Origin: Roseomonas indoligenes
GTDB lineage: Bacteria > Pseudomonadota > Alphaproteobacteria > Acetobacterales > Acetobacteraceae
Assembly (NCBI RefSeq): GCF_017813365.1
Contig: NZ_JAGIZA010000009.1
Span: 62,001-126,000 of the forward strand
Length of the DNA: 64,000 bases
Reading direction: 5' to 3'
The notes below the pieces were generated by a model. That model ran no database searches. It was given only the letters and a program-made list of their open reading frames with translations, and had not been told where the DNA came from. The position numbers and the translations under genes are program-made. Every line of letters begins with the position of its first letter. Position 1 is the first letter of the stretch. Positions 49,058 to 57,775 of the stretch are shown here, in pieces.

Positions 49058-50452
49058 TCAGGCCGGCCGCGCCCGTGCGGTGAGCCCGCCGCGGCGGGAG
49101 AGCCGCGCCCAGCGCCAGGTCATCGCCCCCGCCACCCCCGCCAGCCCCAGCACCAGCCCCGCCCAGATGCCCGCCGGCCCCAGCCCGGCCGGGAAGGCCA
49201 GCGCCAGGGCCGCCAGGAAGCCAAGCCCCCAGTAGCCGCCCGCCGCGATCAGCATCGGTGCGCGCGTGTCGTGCAGGCCCCGCAGGGCGCCGGCGCCCAC
49301 CACCTGCACGCCGTCGCTCACCTGGAACAGCCCGGCGAGGAAGAGGAGGGTGGCCGCCAACGCCGCCGTCTCCGCCGTGTCCGGCGCGGCCGGGTCCAGG
49401 AACAACCGCGCCAGGGCACCGGGCGCCAGCATCATGCCCAGCGCCATCGGCAGCATGAAGGCCACGGCGAGCAGCACGGCCACCCACCCGGCCCGCCGCG
49501 CCGCCCAGGGGCGCCCGGCGCCGATGGCCAGCCCCACCCGCGCCGTCGCCGCCTGCCCCAGCCCCAATGGCACCGCGAAGGTGGTGCTGGCGATCTGCAG
49601 CGCGATGGCGTGCGCCGCCACGGCCTGCGCCCCGAAGGAGCCCATCACCAGCCCGACGGCGCTGAACAGCCCGATTTCCAGCAGCATCTGCGCCGCGATT
49701 GGCAGGCCCAGCCGCACCAGCCGGCCCAGCCGCGCCATGTCCAGCCGCCAGAGGCGGCCGAAGAAGCGGTAGCGCCGGAGGCGCCGGTCCCGCGCGATGA
49801 AGATGGCCAGGGCGACCGCCATGAACCCGTCCGCCACCGCCCCTGCGATCCCCGCCCCGCGCACCCCCAGCGCCGGGGCGCCGAGATGCCCGAAGATCAG
49901 GACCCAGCCCAGCAGCGCGTTCAGCGGCACGGCCAGCAGCCCCATCACCAGGGGCGGCCAGGGCCGCTCCATCGCCGCCATCAGCCCGCGCAGGGTCAGG
50001 AAGATGCCGAAGGCGGGGATGCCCCACAGGATGCAGCGGAGAAAATCCTGCGCCTTCTCCGCCAGCCCCGGTTCCTGCCCCAGCGCCAGCAGCACCGCGC
50101 CGCCGTTCCACAGCAGCACCATCCCCGGAACCGCCGCCAGCACCGCGCCCAGCAGCCCCGCCCGCAGCGTGCGCCGCATGGCCCGGACATGCCCGACCCG
50201 CCGCCCCCGTTCCTGCGCCAGCATCGCGGCCGCGGCGAAGGAGAGCCCGAAGCCCGGCGACAGCACCGTCCAGAACAGCGCGCCGGAGAGGGTGACGGCG
50301 GCCAGCGCCTCGGTCGAGAGATGGCCGAGATAGGCGGAATCCGTCGCCAGCAATGCCATCTGGGAGAGGTTGGTCAGCGCCAGCGGCCAGGCCAGCAGGA
50401 CCATCGCCCATGCCTCCGCCCACCAGCCCGCGCGAGATGACGTGGCATTCAT
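49058..50452 (-). CDS. MATE family efflux transporter
   Basis: This 464-residue membrane protein has about twelve helices in two related halves. Family features are LALTNLSQMALLATDSAYLGHLSTEALAAVTLSGALFW near residues 20-60 and GIPAFGIFLTLRGLMAAMERPWPPLVMGL. The second half repeats the pattern with LGLPIAAQMLLEIGLFSAVGLVMGSFGAQAVAAHAIALQI. It is of the NorM type, exporting cationic compounds using sodium or proton gradients. I used the ATG at 50452; a GTG ten codons upstream is possible. It is divergent from the pentapeptide-repeat gene. Confidence 0.92.
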   Translation of the reverse strand: MNATSSRAGWWAEAWAMVLLAWPLALTNLSQMALLATDSAYLGHLSTEALAAVTLSGALFWTVLSPGFGLSFAAAAMLAQERGRRVGHVRAMRRTLRAGLLGAVLAAVPGMVLLWNGGAVLLALGQEPGLAEKAQDFLRCILWGIPAFGIFLTLRGLMAAMERPWPPLVMGLLAVPLNALLGWVLIFGHLGAPALGVRGAGIAGAVADGFMAVALAIFIARDRRLRRYRFFGRLWRLDMARLGRLVRLGLPIAAQMLLEIGLFSAVGLVMGSFGAQAVAAHAIALQIASTTFAVPLGLGQAATARVGLAIGAGRPWAARRAGWVAVLLAVAFMLPMALGMMLAPGALARLFLDPAAPDTAETAALAATLLFLAGLFQVSDGVQVVGAGALRGLHDTRAPMLIAAGGYWGLGFLAALALAFPAGLGPAGIWAGLVLGLAGVAGAMTWRWARLSRRGGLTARARPA

Positions 50453-50562
50453 GCACGGGCTTGTAGCGCGGGCGGGGCACATTGGCAGGCCCGAGCGCTA
50501 CTGGCACGGTCCCGGGCAACAAGTCTCCCGTGCGCCCGGTGGCGCCTCGTGAAGGATCCGCC

Positions 50563-52071
50563 ATGCGTTACCGCACCGGAACCGGCACCCGGCCGGGATC
50601 TTCCGCCTCGGCGAAGCGTGTCCGCGTTCCTGGCCCGCCGCGGGCGCCGCGCCGCAGCCCCGGATGGGCCGCGCTACTGGCGCTCCTCCTCATGGCCTGC
50701 CCGGTCGCCTCCGCCCTGGCCTGCTCGTGCGCGCCGCGTACCCCTCTTGAAGCGATTGAGCACACGCCGTTCATTTTCTCGGGGCGCGTCACCGAACTCC
50801 GGCAGCCCGCCTCATCAAGACGCGAGGACAATTACCTCGCCAGCATCGCTGTCACCGGTCGGTGGAAGGGGCAGGTGCCGGACGTGACCCTGCTGTACGG
50901 GCACACGACCACCTCCGCCTGCGGCATTCCCCTGCGTGTAGGCCAGACCATGACCTTCATGGCGAACCCTATTCCCGCCGAGGGTTCTAACCCCGCGGGC
51001 TTCTCGACCAGTGCCTGCATGATGAGCGGCCTATCCCTCGGCCCCGCGCCCACTTGGCCAGCTGGTTACGCTGCCCAGCAGGAACAGGCCGCGCAGTCCG
51101 CTTCGATGGGCTGGAGGCTCCTCCAGACCTTCCGCGCGGAGCGCGAACGACTGGACGCGCTCATCGCGGTCTCGCCCGGCGCCCTGGAACCTGTGCTGGA
51201 ACGCGCCCGGCTGCTGGAGACGTGGCGGGACACGGGGGCTCTCGGCGCCTATGCCGAACTCGCCTCCCGCGCCCCGGATCTCCTCCCCGCCCAGCTCGGG
51301 CTCGTGCGCAGCCTGCTCCGGGAAAAGCGCCCCGACGAAGCGAAAGGACATCTGGACCGGGCACTGGCACTCGCGCCCGGTGACGCCGGAGTGCGCCAGA
51401 CCGTCGCCTATGCCCGCGCCCTAGCAGGCGACGAGGCCGTGCTGCAGGAGATGCGCAACTTTCGGGGCCTGGACCTCAGGCCGGTCCGGCGGCGCATCAC
51501 CCTGAGCACTAGGAATCTGCGGGGGGCGGATTTCTCGGATGCTCGCTTCGGCTTCCTCGACCTGTCCGGCGCCGATCTGCGGGGGGTACGGTTCACCGGC
51601 GCCCTTGTCGGCCTGCTCCGCCTCTCCGGTGCCGATCTCCGCGGGGCCGACCTGGCCGGGCTCTCGGTCCAGGAACTCACCCTCGACAAGGCGCGCCTGG
51701 ACGGCACGAACATCGTGGGCATCGACCTGTCCCGCCATGACCTCCGGGAGGCCAGCCTTCGCGGCGTGATCGGGCCCGATGCGCGGCTGGGCGGCGCCCG
51801 CCTCTCCGGGGCCGACCTTTCCGGCGCCAGCCTGCCCGGCGCGAACCTGAGCAGGGCGCTCCTCGTCAACGCCCGCTTCGAGAACGCCCGGCTGGTGGGC
51901 GCCAATCTCTACCGCTCCGACCTGAGCGGCGCGGACCTCTCCCGCGCCGACATCCGCGGCGCGGCCTTCGACGAGGCCTTCTTCGATTGCCGCACCCGCC
52001 TGCCGCGCGGCATCACGCCGCAAAGCCTGGGCATGTTCGCCGCCGATCCCTCCGCTCCCCGGTGTCAGTAG
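50563..52071 (+). CDS. Exported NTR/TIMP-like and pentapeptide-repeat protein
   Basis: This 502-residue protein has a basic N-terminus and a hydrophobic signal (WAALLALLLMACPVASALA). Cleavage would expose CSCAP (C54, C56), the start of a netrin/TIMP-like domain (FIFSGRVTELRQ, VTGRWKGQVPDVTLLYGH, with further cysteines at 120 and 152). Residues about 185-300 are helical and TPR-like. Residues about 318-475 are pentapeptide repeats such as LSGADLRGVRF and GADLSGASLPGANLSRA, which form a right-handed beta helix. Export is likely, possibly lipid-anchored. The combination is unusual; its function is unknown. Confidence 0.82.
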   Translation: MRYRTGTGTRPGSSASAKRVRVPGPPRAPRRSPGWAALLALLLMACPVASALACSCAPRTPLEAIEHTPFIFSGRVTELRQPASSRREDNYLASIAVTGRWKGQVPDVTLLYGHTTTSACGIPLRVGQTMTFMANPIPAEGSNPAGFSTSACMMSGLSLGPAPTWPAGYAAQQEQAAQSASMGWRLLQTFRAERERLDALIAVSPGALEPVLERARLLETWRDTGALGAYAELASRAPDLLPAQLGLVRSLLREKRPDEAKGHLDRALALAPGDAGVRQTVAYARALAGDEAVLQEMRNFRGLDLRPVRRRITLSTRNLRGADFSDARFGFLDLSGADLRGVRFTGALVGLLRLSGADLRGADLAGLSVQELTLDKARLDGTNIVGIDLSRHDLREASLRGVIGPDARLGGARLSGADLSGASLPGANLSRALLVNARFENARLVGANLYRSDLSGADLSRADIRGAAFDEAFFDCRTRLPRGITPQSLGMFAADPSAPRCQ

Positions 52072-52161
52072 GCGCGCGGGGATGGTAAGCCTGCACCAGC
52101 CTCGCCGCCCGCGGGCCACGAGCGCGGGCCGGCAGAATTGAGGCCGCCTGGGAGAAATTGC

Positions 52162-53199
52162 ATGACGCTTGCCCGTCGCAGCATGTTGGCCACGCCGCTT
52201 CTCATCCCGGCTACTGGCTCGGCCGGTCCGGCCGCGGCCCAGCCCACGGGAGTGGTCATGGACGAGGCCCTGATTCCCGGCCCGGACGGCGCCCAGCTCT
52301 ATCTCCGCAACAAGCGCCCGGAGGCCGCCGCGCCGGCGCGGCCGGACCGCACCCTGTTGCTCGTCCACGGCGCCACCTACCCCGCCAGCACCGCCTTCGA
52401 CCTGCCACTCTCCGGCGTGTCCTGGATGGACTACATGGCCGGGCGCGGCTTCGACGTTTGGTGCCTGGACCTTGCCGGCTATGGCCGCTCCACCCGCCCG
52501 GCGGGCGAGGCGGGCAAGCCCCCCACCAACGGAGAGGCGGCGGTGGCGCAGATCGGCGCCGCCCTCGCCCATATCCGGCAGGCCCGTGGCGTGGCGAAAT
52601 GCGAGCTGGTCGGCTGGTCCTGGGGCACCTCGCTCGTCGCGCGCTTCGCGGCCGACAACCCCGCCCTGGTGGACCGCCTCGTCCTCTACGCCCCGCTCTG
52701 GCTGCGCGACCCGGCCAGCCGCGGCGCCGTGCCCGTGCCGGAAGGCCCACTGCAGCCCTATCGCACCGTCACCCGCGCCTCGGCACGGGAGCGCTGGCTG
52801 AACGGCGTGCCCGCCGACAAGCGCGGCTCCCTCCTGCCTCCCGGCTGGTACGAGTACTGGGCGGACGCCACCTTTGCGACCGACCCGGAAGGCTCCCGCC
52901 AGGTTCCCTCCGTCCTCCGCGCGCCCAACGGCGTGCTGCAGGACCTGCGGGAGTACTGGGACGCCGGGAAGCCCTTCTACGACCCGGCGAAGGTCACCGT
53001 TCCCGCCCTGCTGGTCCTCGGCGAATGGGACCGTGACACCCCGCCGGCCATGGCCACCACCCTGTTCCCGCTTCTCACCAATTCCCCGGGCAAGCGCCTG
53101 GTGATGCTGGCCGAAGGCACGCACTCCATCATGCTGGAGCGCAACCGCGGCGCCCTCTTCCAGGCCGTGCAGGTCTTCCTGGAGGAAGCCTTCGCCTGA
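52162..53199 (+). CDS. Exported alpha/beta hydrolase
   Basis: This 345-residue hydrolase has an N-terminal leader (MTLARRSMLATPLLIPATGSAGPAAAQ). The catalytic fold has the oxyanion strand LLLVHGATYPASTAF and the nucleophile elbow LVGWSWGTSLVARF, with serine in GWSWG. An aspartate lies in LGEWDRDTPP and the histidine in EGTHSIMLERNR near the end. The ATG at 52162 has GGGAG upstream. It lies 28 bases before the FAA-family gene and may be co-transcribed with it. A GATC-centred palindrome spans its stop codon. Confidence 0.88.
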   Translation: MTLARRSMLATPLLIPATGSAGPAAAQPTGVVMDEALIPGPDGAQLYLRNKRPEAAAPARPDRTLLLVHGATYPASTAFDLPLSGVSWMDYMAGRGFDVWCLDLAGYGRSTRPAGEAGKPPTNGEAAVAQIGAALAHIRQARGVAKCELVGWSWGTSLVARFAADNPALVDRLVLYAPLWLRDPASRGAVPVPEGPLQPYRTVTRASARERWLNGVPADKRGSLLPPGWYEYWADATFATDPEGSRQVPSVLRAPNGVLQDLREYWDAGKPFYDPAKVTVPALLVLGEWDRDTPPAMATTLFPLLTNSPGKRLVMLAEGTHSIMLERNRGALFQAVQVFLEEAFA

Positions 53200-53227
53200 T
53201 CAGGCGAGGGTTCAAAAGGACAGAACG

Positions 53228-54073
53228 ATGAAGCTGCTGCGACACGGCGCCCCCGGCGCCGAGCGACCCGGGCTGCTGGACGCGGATGGCACCATCCGCG
53301 ACCTCTCCGGCACCATCCCGGACCTCGCCGGTGACGTCCTCTCGCCCGGGGGCCTCGCCCGCCTCCGGGAACTGGACCCCACCAGCCTTCCGGCCTTGCC
53401 CGCCACCACCCGCCTCGGCCCGCCGGTCGCCGGCACGCGCAACTTCGTCGCCATCGGCCTGAACTACGCCGACCACGCGGCGGAGAGCGGCGCCCCCGTG
53501 CCGAAGGAACCCATCATCTTCCTGAAGTCGCTCAATACCCTTGCCGGGCCCGATGACGAGGTCGCCATCCCGCCAGACAGCCGCAAGACGGACTGGGAAA
53601 TTGAGCTGGCCGTCATCATCGGGACCAAGGCCAAGAACGTGCCGCTTGAATCGGCCCTGGACCACGTGGCCGGCTACGCCGTCTGCAACGACATCTCCGA
53701 GCGGGAATGGCAGATGGAGCGCGGCGGCCAGTGGACGAAGGGCAAGAGCGCGGACGGCTTCGGCCCGCTCGGGCCCTGGCTCGTCACCGCGGACGAGATC
53801 CCCGATCCCCAGGATCTTGCAATGTGGTTGGAGGTGGACGGCCAGCGCCGCCAGGACGGCTCGACCCGCACCATGATTTTCGACGTGCGGACGATCGTGT
53901 CCTATGTCAGCCGCTTCATCACCCTGCATCCCGGTGACGTCATCACCACCGGAACCCCGCCGGGCGTCGGCATGGGCATGAAGCCGCCCACCTACCTGAA
54001 GCCCGGGCAGGAAATCCGCCTCGGCATCGCCGGGCTGGGCGAGCAGCGGCAGCGCATGATCGCCGGAGGCTGA
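53228..54073 (+). CDS. Fumarylacetoacetate hydrolase (FAA) family protein
   Basis: This 281-residue enzyme of the FAH superfamily cleaves or isomerises a beta-diketo acid. The sequence FVAIGLNYADHAAESGAPVPKEPIIFLKS is the family opening. The metal site glutamates are in TDWEIELAVIIGTKA and the aspartate lies just beyond. DISEREWQMERGGQWTKGKSADGFGPLGPWLV and DVITTGTPPGVGMGM complete the pattern. It resembles ureidoglycolate lyase-like or 2-keto-3-deoxy acid-type members more than true fumarylacetoacetase. The upstream alpha/beta hydrolase suggests a short catabolic pair. Confidence 0.9.
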   Translation: MKLLRHGAPGAERPGLLDADGTIRDLSGTIPDLAGDVLSPGGLARLRELDPTSLPALPATTRLGPPVAGTRNFVAIGLNYADHAAESGAPVPKEPIIFLKSLNTLAGPDDEVAIPPDSRKTDWEIELAVIIGTKAKNVPLESALDHVAGYAVCNDISEREWQMERGGQWTKGKSADGFGPLGPWLVTADEIPDPQDLAMWLEVDGQRRQDGSTRTMIFDVRTIVSYVSRFITLHPGDVITTGTPPGVGMGMKPPTYLKPGQEIRLGIAGLGEQRQRMIAGG

Positions 54074-54096
54074 GGGCGGCAGCACTCGCCGGCAGC

Positions 54097-54122
54097 CGCC
54101 GTGGGGGATGGACCCCACGGCG
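54097..54122. terminator. Terminator-like hairpin between convergent FAA and CsbD genes
   Basis: CGCCGTGGGG / CCCCACGGCG forms a perfect 10-base-pair stem with a 6-base loop. It lies 23 bases after the FAA stop and 22 before the CsbD stop. CCTTT follows on the plus strand, and there is no longer T-run. It probably ends transcription from both sides. Confidence 0.55.
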
Positions 54123-54143
54123 ACGCCTTTCGCTCAAGGTCGA

Positions 54144-54590
54144 TCAGACCCAGTCGCGCTGGTACCAGGCCTTCGGCTCCGGGGCCGTGACGCGCCCCAC
54201 GAGGAAGGCGAGCACGGCGACGATGCCGATGGTCGCCATCGGGTAGCCGCGCACGACGTTGGAGGCGCTCTCCGCGCCGGCGGCCACCACGTCCCGGGCC
54301 TCGCGGCCATATTCCGAGGCCTTGCGCCCGACCTGGTCGAGCAGCGGGCCGGTCCCCTCGTCCAGGGCGCGGCTGGCGCGCTGGCCGAGCTCGGAGGCCT
54401 TGTCCGACACGTCGCTGGCGACGTCGCGCACCGCGTCCTTCGCGCCGCCAACGGCGTTCCGGACGGTCCCGGCAACCTTGTCGGCAGTGCCTTCCGCCTG
54501 GAGCTTGGCGTCCCCGGTCACATTTCCAGCCGCCGACTTAACAGTCCCGGCCGCCTTGTCGGCGATGCCGCCAACCCGATCCTCGTCCAT
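54144..54590 (-). CDS. CsbD-like stress protein with C-terminal membrane anchor
   Basis: This 148-residue protein begins with a CsbD-type helical domain (EDRVGGIADKAAGTVKSAAGNVTGDAKLQAEGTADKVAG, about 3-45). A second long charged helix and a C-terminal membrane segment (MATIGIVAVLAFLVGRV) follow, as in DUF883/ElaB proteins. I chose the ATG at 54590 because AGGAGG lies eight bases upstream; the earlier ATG at 54596 is too close. CsbD-family genes are usually part of general stress regulons. An imperfect EcfG-like sequence lies upstream at 54673-54699. Confidence 0.85.
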   Translation of the reverse strand: MDEDRVGGIADKAAGTVKSAAGNVTGDAKLQAEGTADKVAGTVRNAVGGAKDAVRDVASDVSDKASELGQRASRALDEGTGPLLDQVGRKASEYGREARDVVAAGAESASNVVRGYPMATIGIVAVLAFLVGRVTAPEPKAWYQRDWV

Positions 54591-54672
54591 GTTCATGCCT
54601 CCTGCGAGCGTTGCGAAAGGGGACAGGGCGGATCGCGCTGCGCGCCCCCTCGGGGAGACCTAACGAACTTAC

Positions 54673-54699
54673 AACTCAAAAGTTATGGGATGCCGTTCC
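54673..54699 (-). promoter_or_regulatory. Imperfect EcfG-like promoter of the CsbD gene
   Basis: On the minus strand GGAAC (54699-54695) is followed after 19 bases by GTT, within GAGTT. The EcfG consensus wants 16 or 17 bases before (C/G)GTT, so the spacing is too long by about two. It is listed because CsbD genes are classic general-stress targets. It may equally be chance. Confidence 0.25.
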
Positions 54700-54766
54700 C
54701 GGCGCAGAAAGCGGGGCAGAACGGCGCCCCGGGCGGCCGAAGGGCGATCCCGGGGCTACCCTCCCC

Positions 54767-55147
54767 CTACTCCGCCACCACGCTCACATGCGCCGCCACG
54801 ACCCGCCATCCCTCGGGGAAGCGGGCCCAGGCCTGGCTCTGCCGCCCCACCTTCCCCGGCTGCCCCTCGCGCCGGAACATCGTGTTCGCCGTCGCGAAGT
54901 CCCGGCCATAGGTGGTGATCACCGTCCGCTCCAGCGCGCGCGCCAGCCCTGCGGAGGGACGAGCGCGGCGGAAGGCGCGGATCTCCTCCATGCCGTAGAG
55001 GTTCTCGGCCGCGCCGTAGCGGATGGTCTCCGGCCCGTCGCGGAACAGCTCTTCCAGCACGGGCACGTCGTTCGTCACCAGGGCCTGCTCATAGCGGGCG
55101 AAGGCGGCTTCCACCTCCGCCTTCACCTCGGGGATGTCGATCTCCAA
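54767..55147 (-). CDS. HpxZ/AtzH-like (DUF3225, NTF2-fold) protein
   Basis: This 126-residue protein matches the oxalurate catabolism protein HpxZ/AtzH group. EIDIPEVKAEVEAAFARYEQALVTNDVPVLEELFRDGPETIRYGAAENLYG opens it; AFRRARPSAGLARALERTVITTYGRDFATANTMF and GRQSQAWARFPEGWRVVAAHVS follow. It uses a TTG start at 55147 with GAGGAGAG at good spacing. AtzH in other bacteria is a small partner in allophanate and biuret metabolism, and such genes often sit beside amidases like AtzF. Here AtzF is about 33 kb away, so any link is functional rather than an operon. Confidence 0.85.
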   Translation of the reverse strand: MEIDIPEVKAEVEAAFARYEQALVTNDVPVLEELFRDGPETIRYGAAENLYGMEEIRAFRRARPSAGLARALERTVITTYGRDFATANTMFRREGQPGKVGRQSQAWARFPEGWRVVAAHVSVVAE

Positions 55148-55196
55148 GCGCGCTCTCCTCTGTCGTCCGGGCAAGATCCGGAGAGCGGATGCTGCC

Positions 55197-56153
55197 TTAG
55201 CGGCGGCGGGCCAGCCAGAAGCCGATGATCCCCGCCGCGGCCAGCCAGGCCTTGGTCGGGACCTTCACCGCCACCTCCTTCCGGAAGCCGCCATAGACCG
55301 CATGGTCCTCCGGCGCGTCGAAGAGATTGCCGGCCGATCCCTCCGCCTTTGCCCCGCCCGACAGCCCGCGCTTCATGATGACGCCCACCGCCCAGCGCAG
55401 CGGCTTCGGCGCCACCGTGGCGGCGAGGCGGGAGGCCCAGGCCGCCACCCCGATCACCGCCGCATTCCGCGGCCGTCGAATGAGGGAGGCGATCGTCTCC
55501 GCCACCTCGAAGGGGGAGGTGATGGGCCCGCCCACCTCGATCCGGTGGCCCGTACGGTTCGCCCCGTGCCGCAGCCCGGGCGTGTCCACCACGCTGGGGA
55601 ACACGTCACAGACATGGATCCCCGGCTGGTCCTGCAACTCCGCCCGGAGCGATTCCGTGAAGCCCCGCAGCCCCGCCTTGGAGGCGGCGTAGGAGGAGGC
55701 GAAGGGTGTCGGCACCCAGCTCCCGATGGAGAGCAGGTTGATCAGCACCCCATTGCCCTGCCGCCGGAACACCGGCAGCGCGGCATGCGCCCCGTTCACC
55801 TGGCCCAGAAGGTTGGTGCGGATCGTCTGCTCGTGCTCCTCGATCGGCACCTCGTCGAAGGGTCCCACGACGCCCACGCCGGCATTGTTGATCCAGACGT
55901 CGATCCGGCCGAACCGCGCCCGCGCCGCGTCCGCCAGGGCCCGCACGGCCGCGGAGTCCGTCACGTCCGTCGGCACGGCGATCGCCTCCGCGCCCAGCCG
56001 CTCGCACTCGCCCCGCACCACTTCCAGCGTCTCCGCCCGGCGGGAGGCGAGGACGAGATGCGCGCCCTGCCGCGCCAGGTGCTGCGCCGTCGCCCGCCCG
56101 ATGCCGCTGGACGCGCCCGCGATCACCACCACCGAACCCTGGATCCGGGGCAT
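55197..56153 (-). CDS. SDR oxidoreductase with C-terminal hydrophobic anchor (stress promoter)
   Basis: This 318-residue dehydrogenase has GASSGIG at 13-19, NNAG at 89-92, serine 142, tyrosine 155 and lysine 159 (SYAASK). It resembles the N-terminal domain of the SDR at 24946. It ends in a short hydrophobic anchor and basic tail (WLAAAGIIGFWLARRR). The ATG at 56153 (MPRIQGSV) is chosen because it follows the predicted promoter; an in-frame TTG-type extension would run through it. An EcfG-type promoter lies at 56182-56206. It is probably a stress-induced, membrane-bound reductase of unknown substrate. Confidence 0.88.
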   Translation of the reverse strand: MPRIQGSVVVIAGASSGIGRATAQHLARQGAHLVLASRRAETLEVVRGECERLGAEAIAVPTDVTDSAAVRALADAARARFGRIDVWINNAGVGVVGPFDEVPIEEHEQTIRTNLLGQVNGAHAALPVFRRQGNGVLINLLSIGSWVPTPFASSYAASKAGLRGFTESLRAELQDQPGIHVCDVFPSVVDTPGLRHGANRTGHRIEVGGPITSPFEVAETIASLIRRPRNAAVIGVAAWASRLAATVAPKPLRWAVGVIMKRGLSGGAKAEGSAGNLFDAPEDHAVYGGFRKEVAVKVPTKAWLAAAGIIGFWLARRR

Positions 56154-56181
56154 GGCTTTCTCCTTCGTCTGACCGGCCCTT

Positions 56182-56206
56182 AACCGGACGGAGGCCCAAG
56201 GGTTCC
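56182..56206 (-). promoter_or_regulatory. EcfG-type general stress promoter of the second SDR
   Basis: On the minus strand GGAAC (56206-56202), 16 bases, then GGTT (56185-56182) match the alphaproteobacterial EcfG consensus GGAAC-N16/17-(C/G)GTT. The SDR ATG at 56153 follows 28 bases after the -10, exactly the spacing seen for the SDR at 24946. Confidence 0.7.
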
Positions 56207-56324
56207 CACCCCTCGAAACGGGGCGATCAGGGGGCCGCCAAGGTGGCTTGAAGGAATGCCGCCCGGCCACACATCCCCCACCCCGGGGTCATCGGCCCGT
56301 CACGTGGGACGGAGGCGCAAGCAG

Positions 56325-56699
56325 ATGTTCGACCAGCCCTTCGGACAGGCCGTGACCAGCGAGGACGGGCGATTCCTCCAGGTGAACCGCGCCCTCTGCG
56401 AGCTGCTCTGGACCGACGCCCCCGCCCTTCTCGCCCGCTCCGTCCGGGACATCACCCACCCCGCCGACTGGGCGGACAATGCGGCGCTGCTGCACCGCCT
56501 GCGGGACCACGGCGAACCCTTCACCATCGTCAAGCGCTGCTTCCGCGCCGACGGCACCACGATCTGGGTGCAGGCCTACGTCTCCATCCTGCACGACGCC
56601 GCGGGCCGCACCACCCTCAACGCGCTTATCCGGCCGGTTCTTCCGGAGGCGACCTTGCACCATGGCGCGGGGCGGATGGCCGCCCAGGGGATGCACTAA
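56325..56699 (+). CDS. Stand-alone PAS-domain protein
   Basis: This 124-residue protein is essentially one PAS domain: DGRFLQVNRALCELLWTDAPALLARSVRDITHPADW near residues 14-50, then FTIVKRCFRADGTTIWVQAYVSILHDAAGRT. It has no kinase, cyclase or DNA-binding part, so it would need a partner protein. The ATG at 56325 follows GGACGGAGG at acceptable spacing. It is divergent from the stress-promoter SDR gene and convergent with gnd. Its ligand or signal is unknown. Confidence 0.8.
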   Translation: MFDQPFGQAVTSEDGRFLQVNRALCELLWTDAPALLARSVRDITHPADWADNAALLHRLRDHGEPFTIVKRCFRADGTTIWVQAYVSILHDAAGRTTLNALIRPVLPEATLHHGAGRMAAQGMH

Positions 56700-56701
56700 G
56701 C

Positions 56702-56750
56702 GGCCCCAGGGGGAGAGAAAGAGTTCTTGTTTCCTCTCCCCCGGGGCCAC
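56702..56750. repeat. Outer-hairpin-only copy of the intergenic repeat (copy H)
   Basis: CCCAGGGGGAGAGAAAGAG / CTCTCCCCCGGGG arms around TTCTTG form a strong, slightly imperfect hairpin. It lies in the 58-base gap between the convergent PAS and gnd genes. It resembles the outer hairpin of the longer repeats but lacks the purine tract. A two-way terminator is likely. Confidence 0.6.
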
Positions 56751-56757
56751 CCGCGCC

Positions 56758-57726
<969 letters not shown>

Positions 57727-57775
57727 GGCGCAGGCCCTCCGTTGCGGGGCCCGTCATACCGGAAAGCCCGGCGCC

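Noticed and set aside
53192-53207. Perfect palindrome TCGCCTGATCAGGCGA over the stop of the alpha/beta hydrolase
   Set aside because: It spans coding sequence and stop codon, lacks a T-run and is short; it may be chance or a weak hairpin, so it is not listed as a terminator or operator.
53228-54073. Assignment of the FAA-family gene as true fumarylacetoacetase of the hppD pathway
   Set aside because: The protein is only 281 residues, lacks the N-terminal domain of the 420-residue fumarylacetoacetase, and lies 22 kb from hppD.
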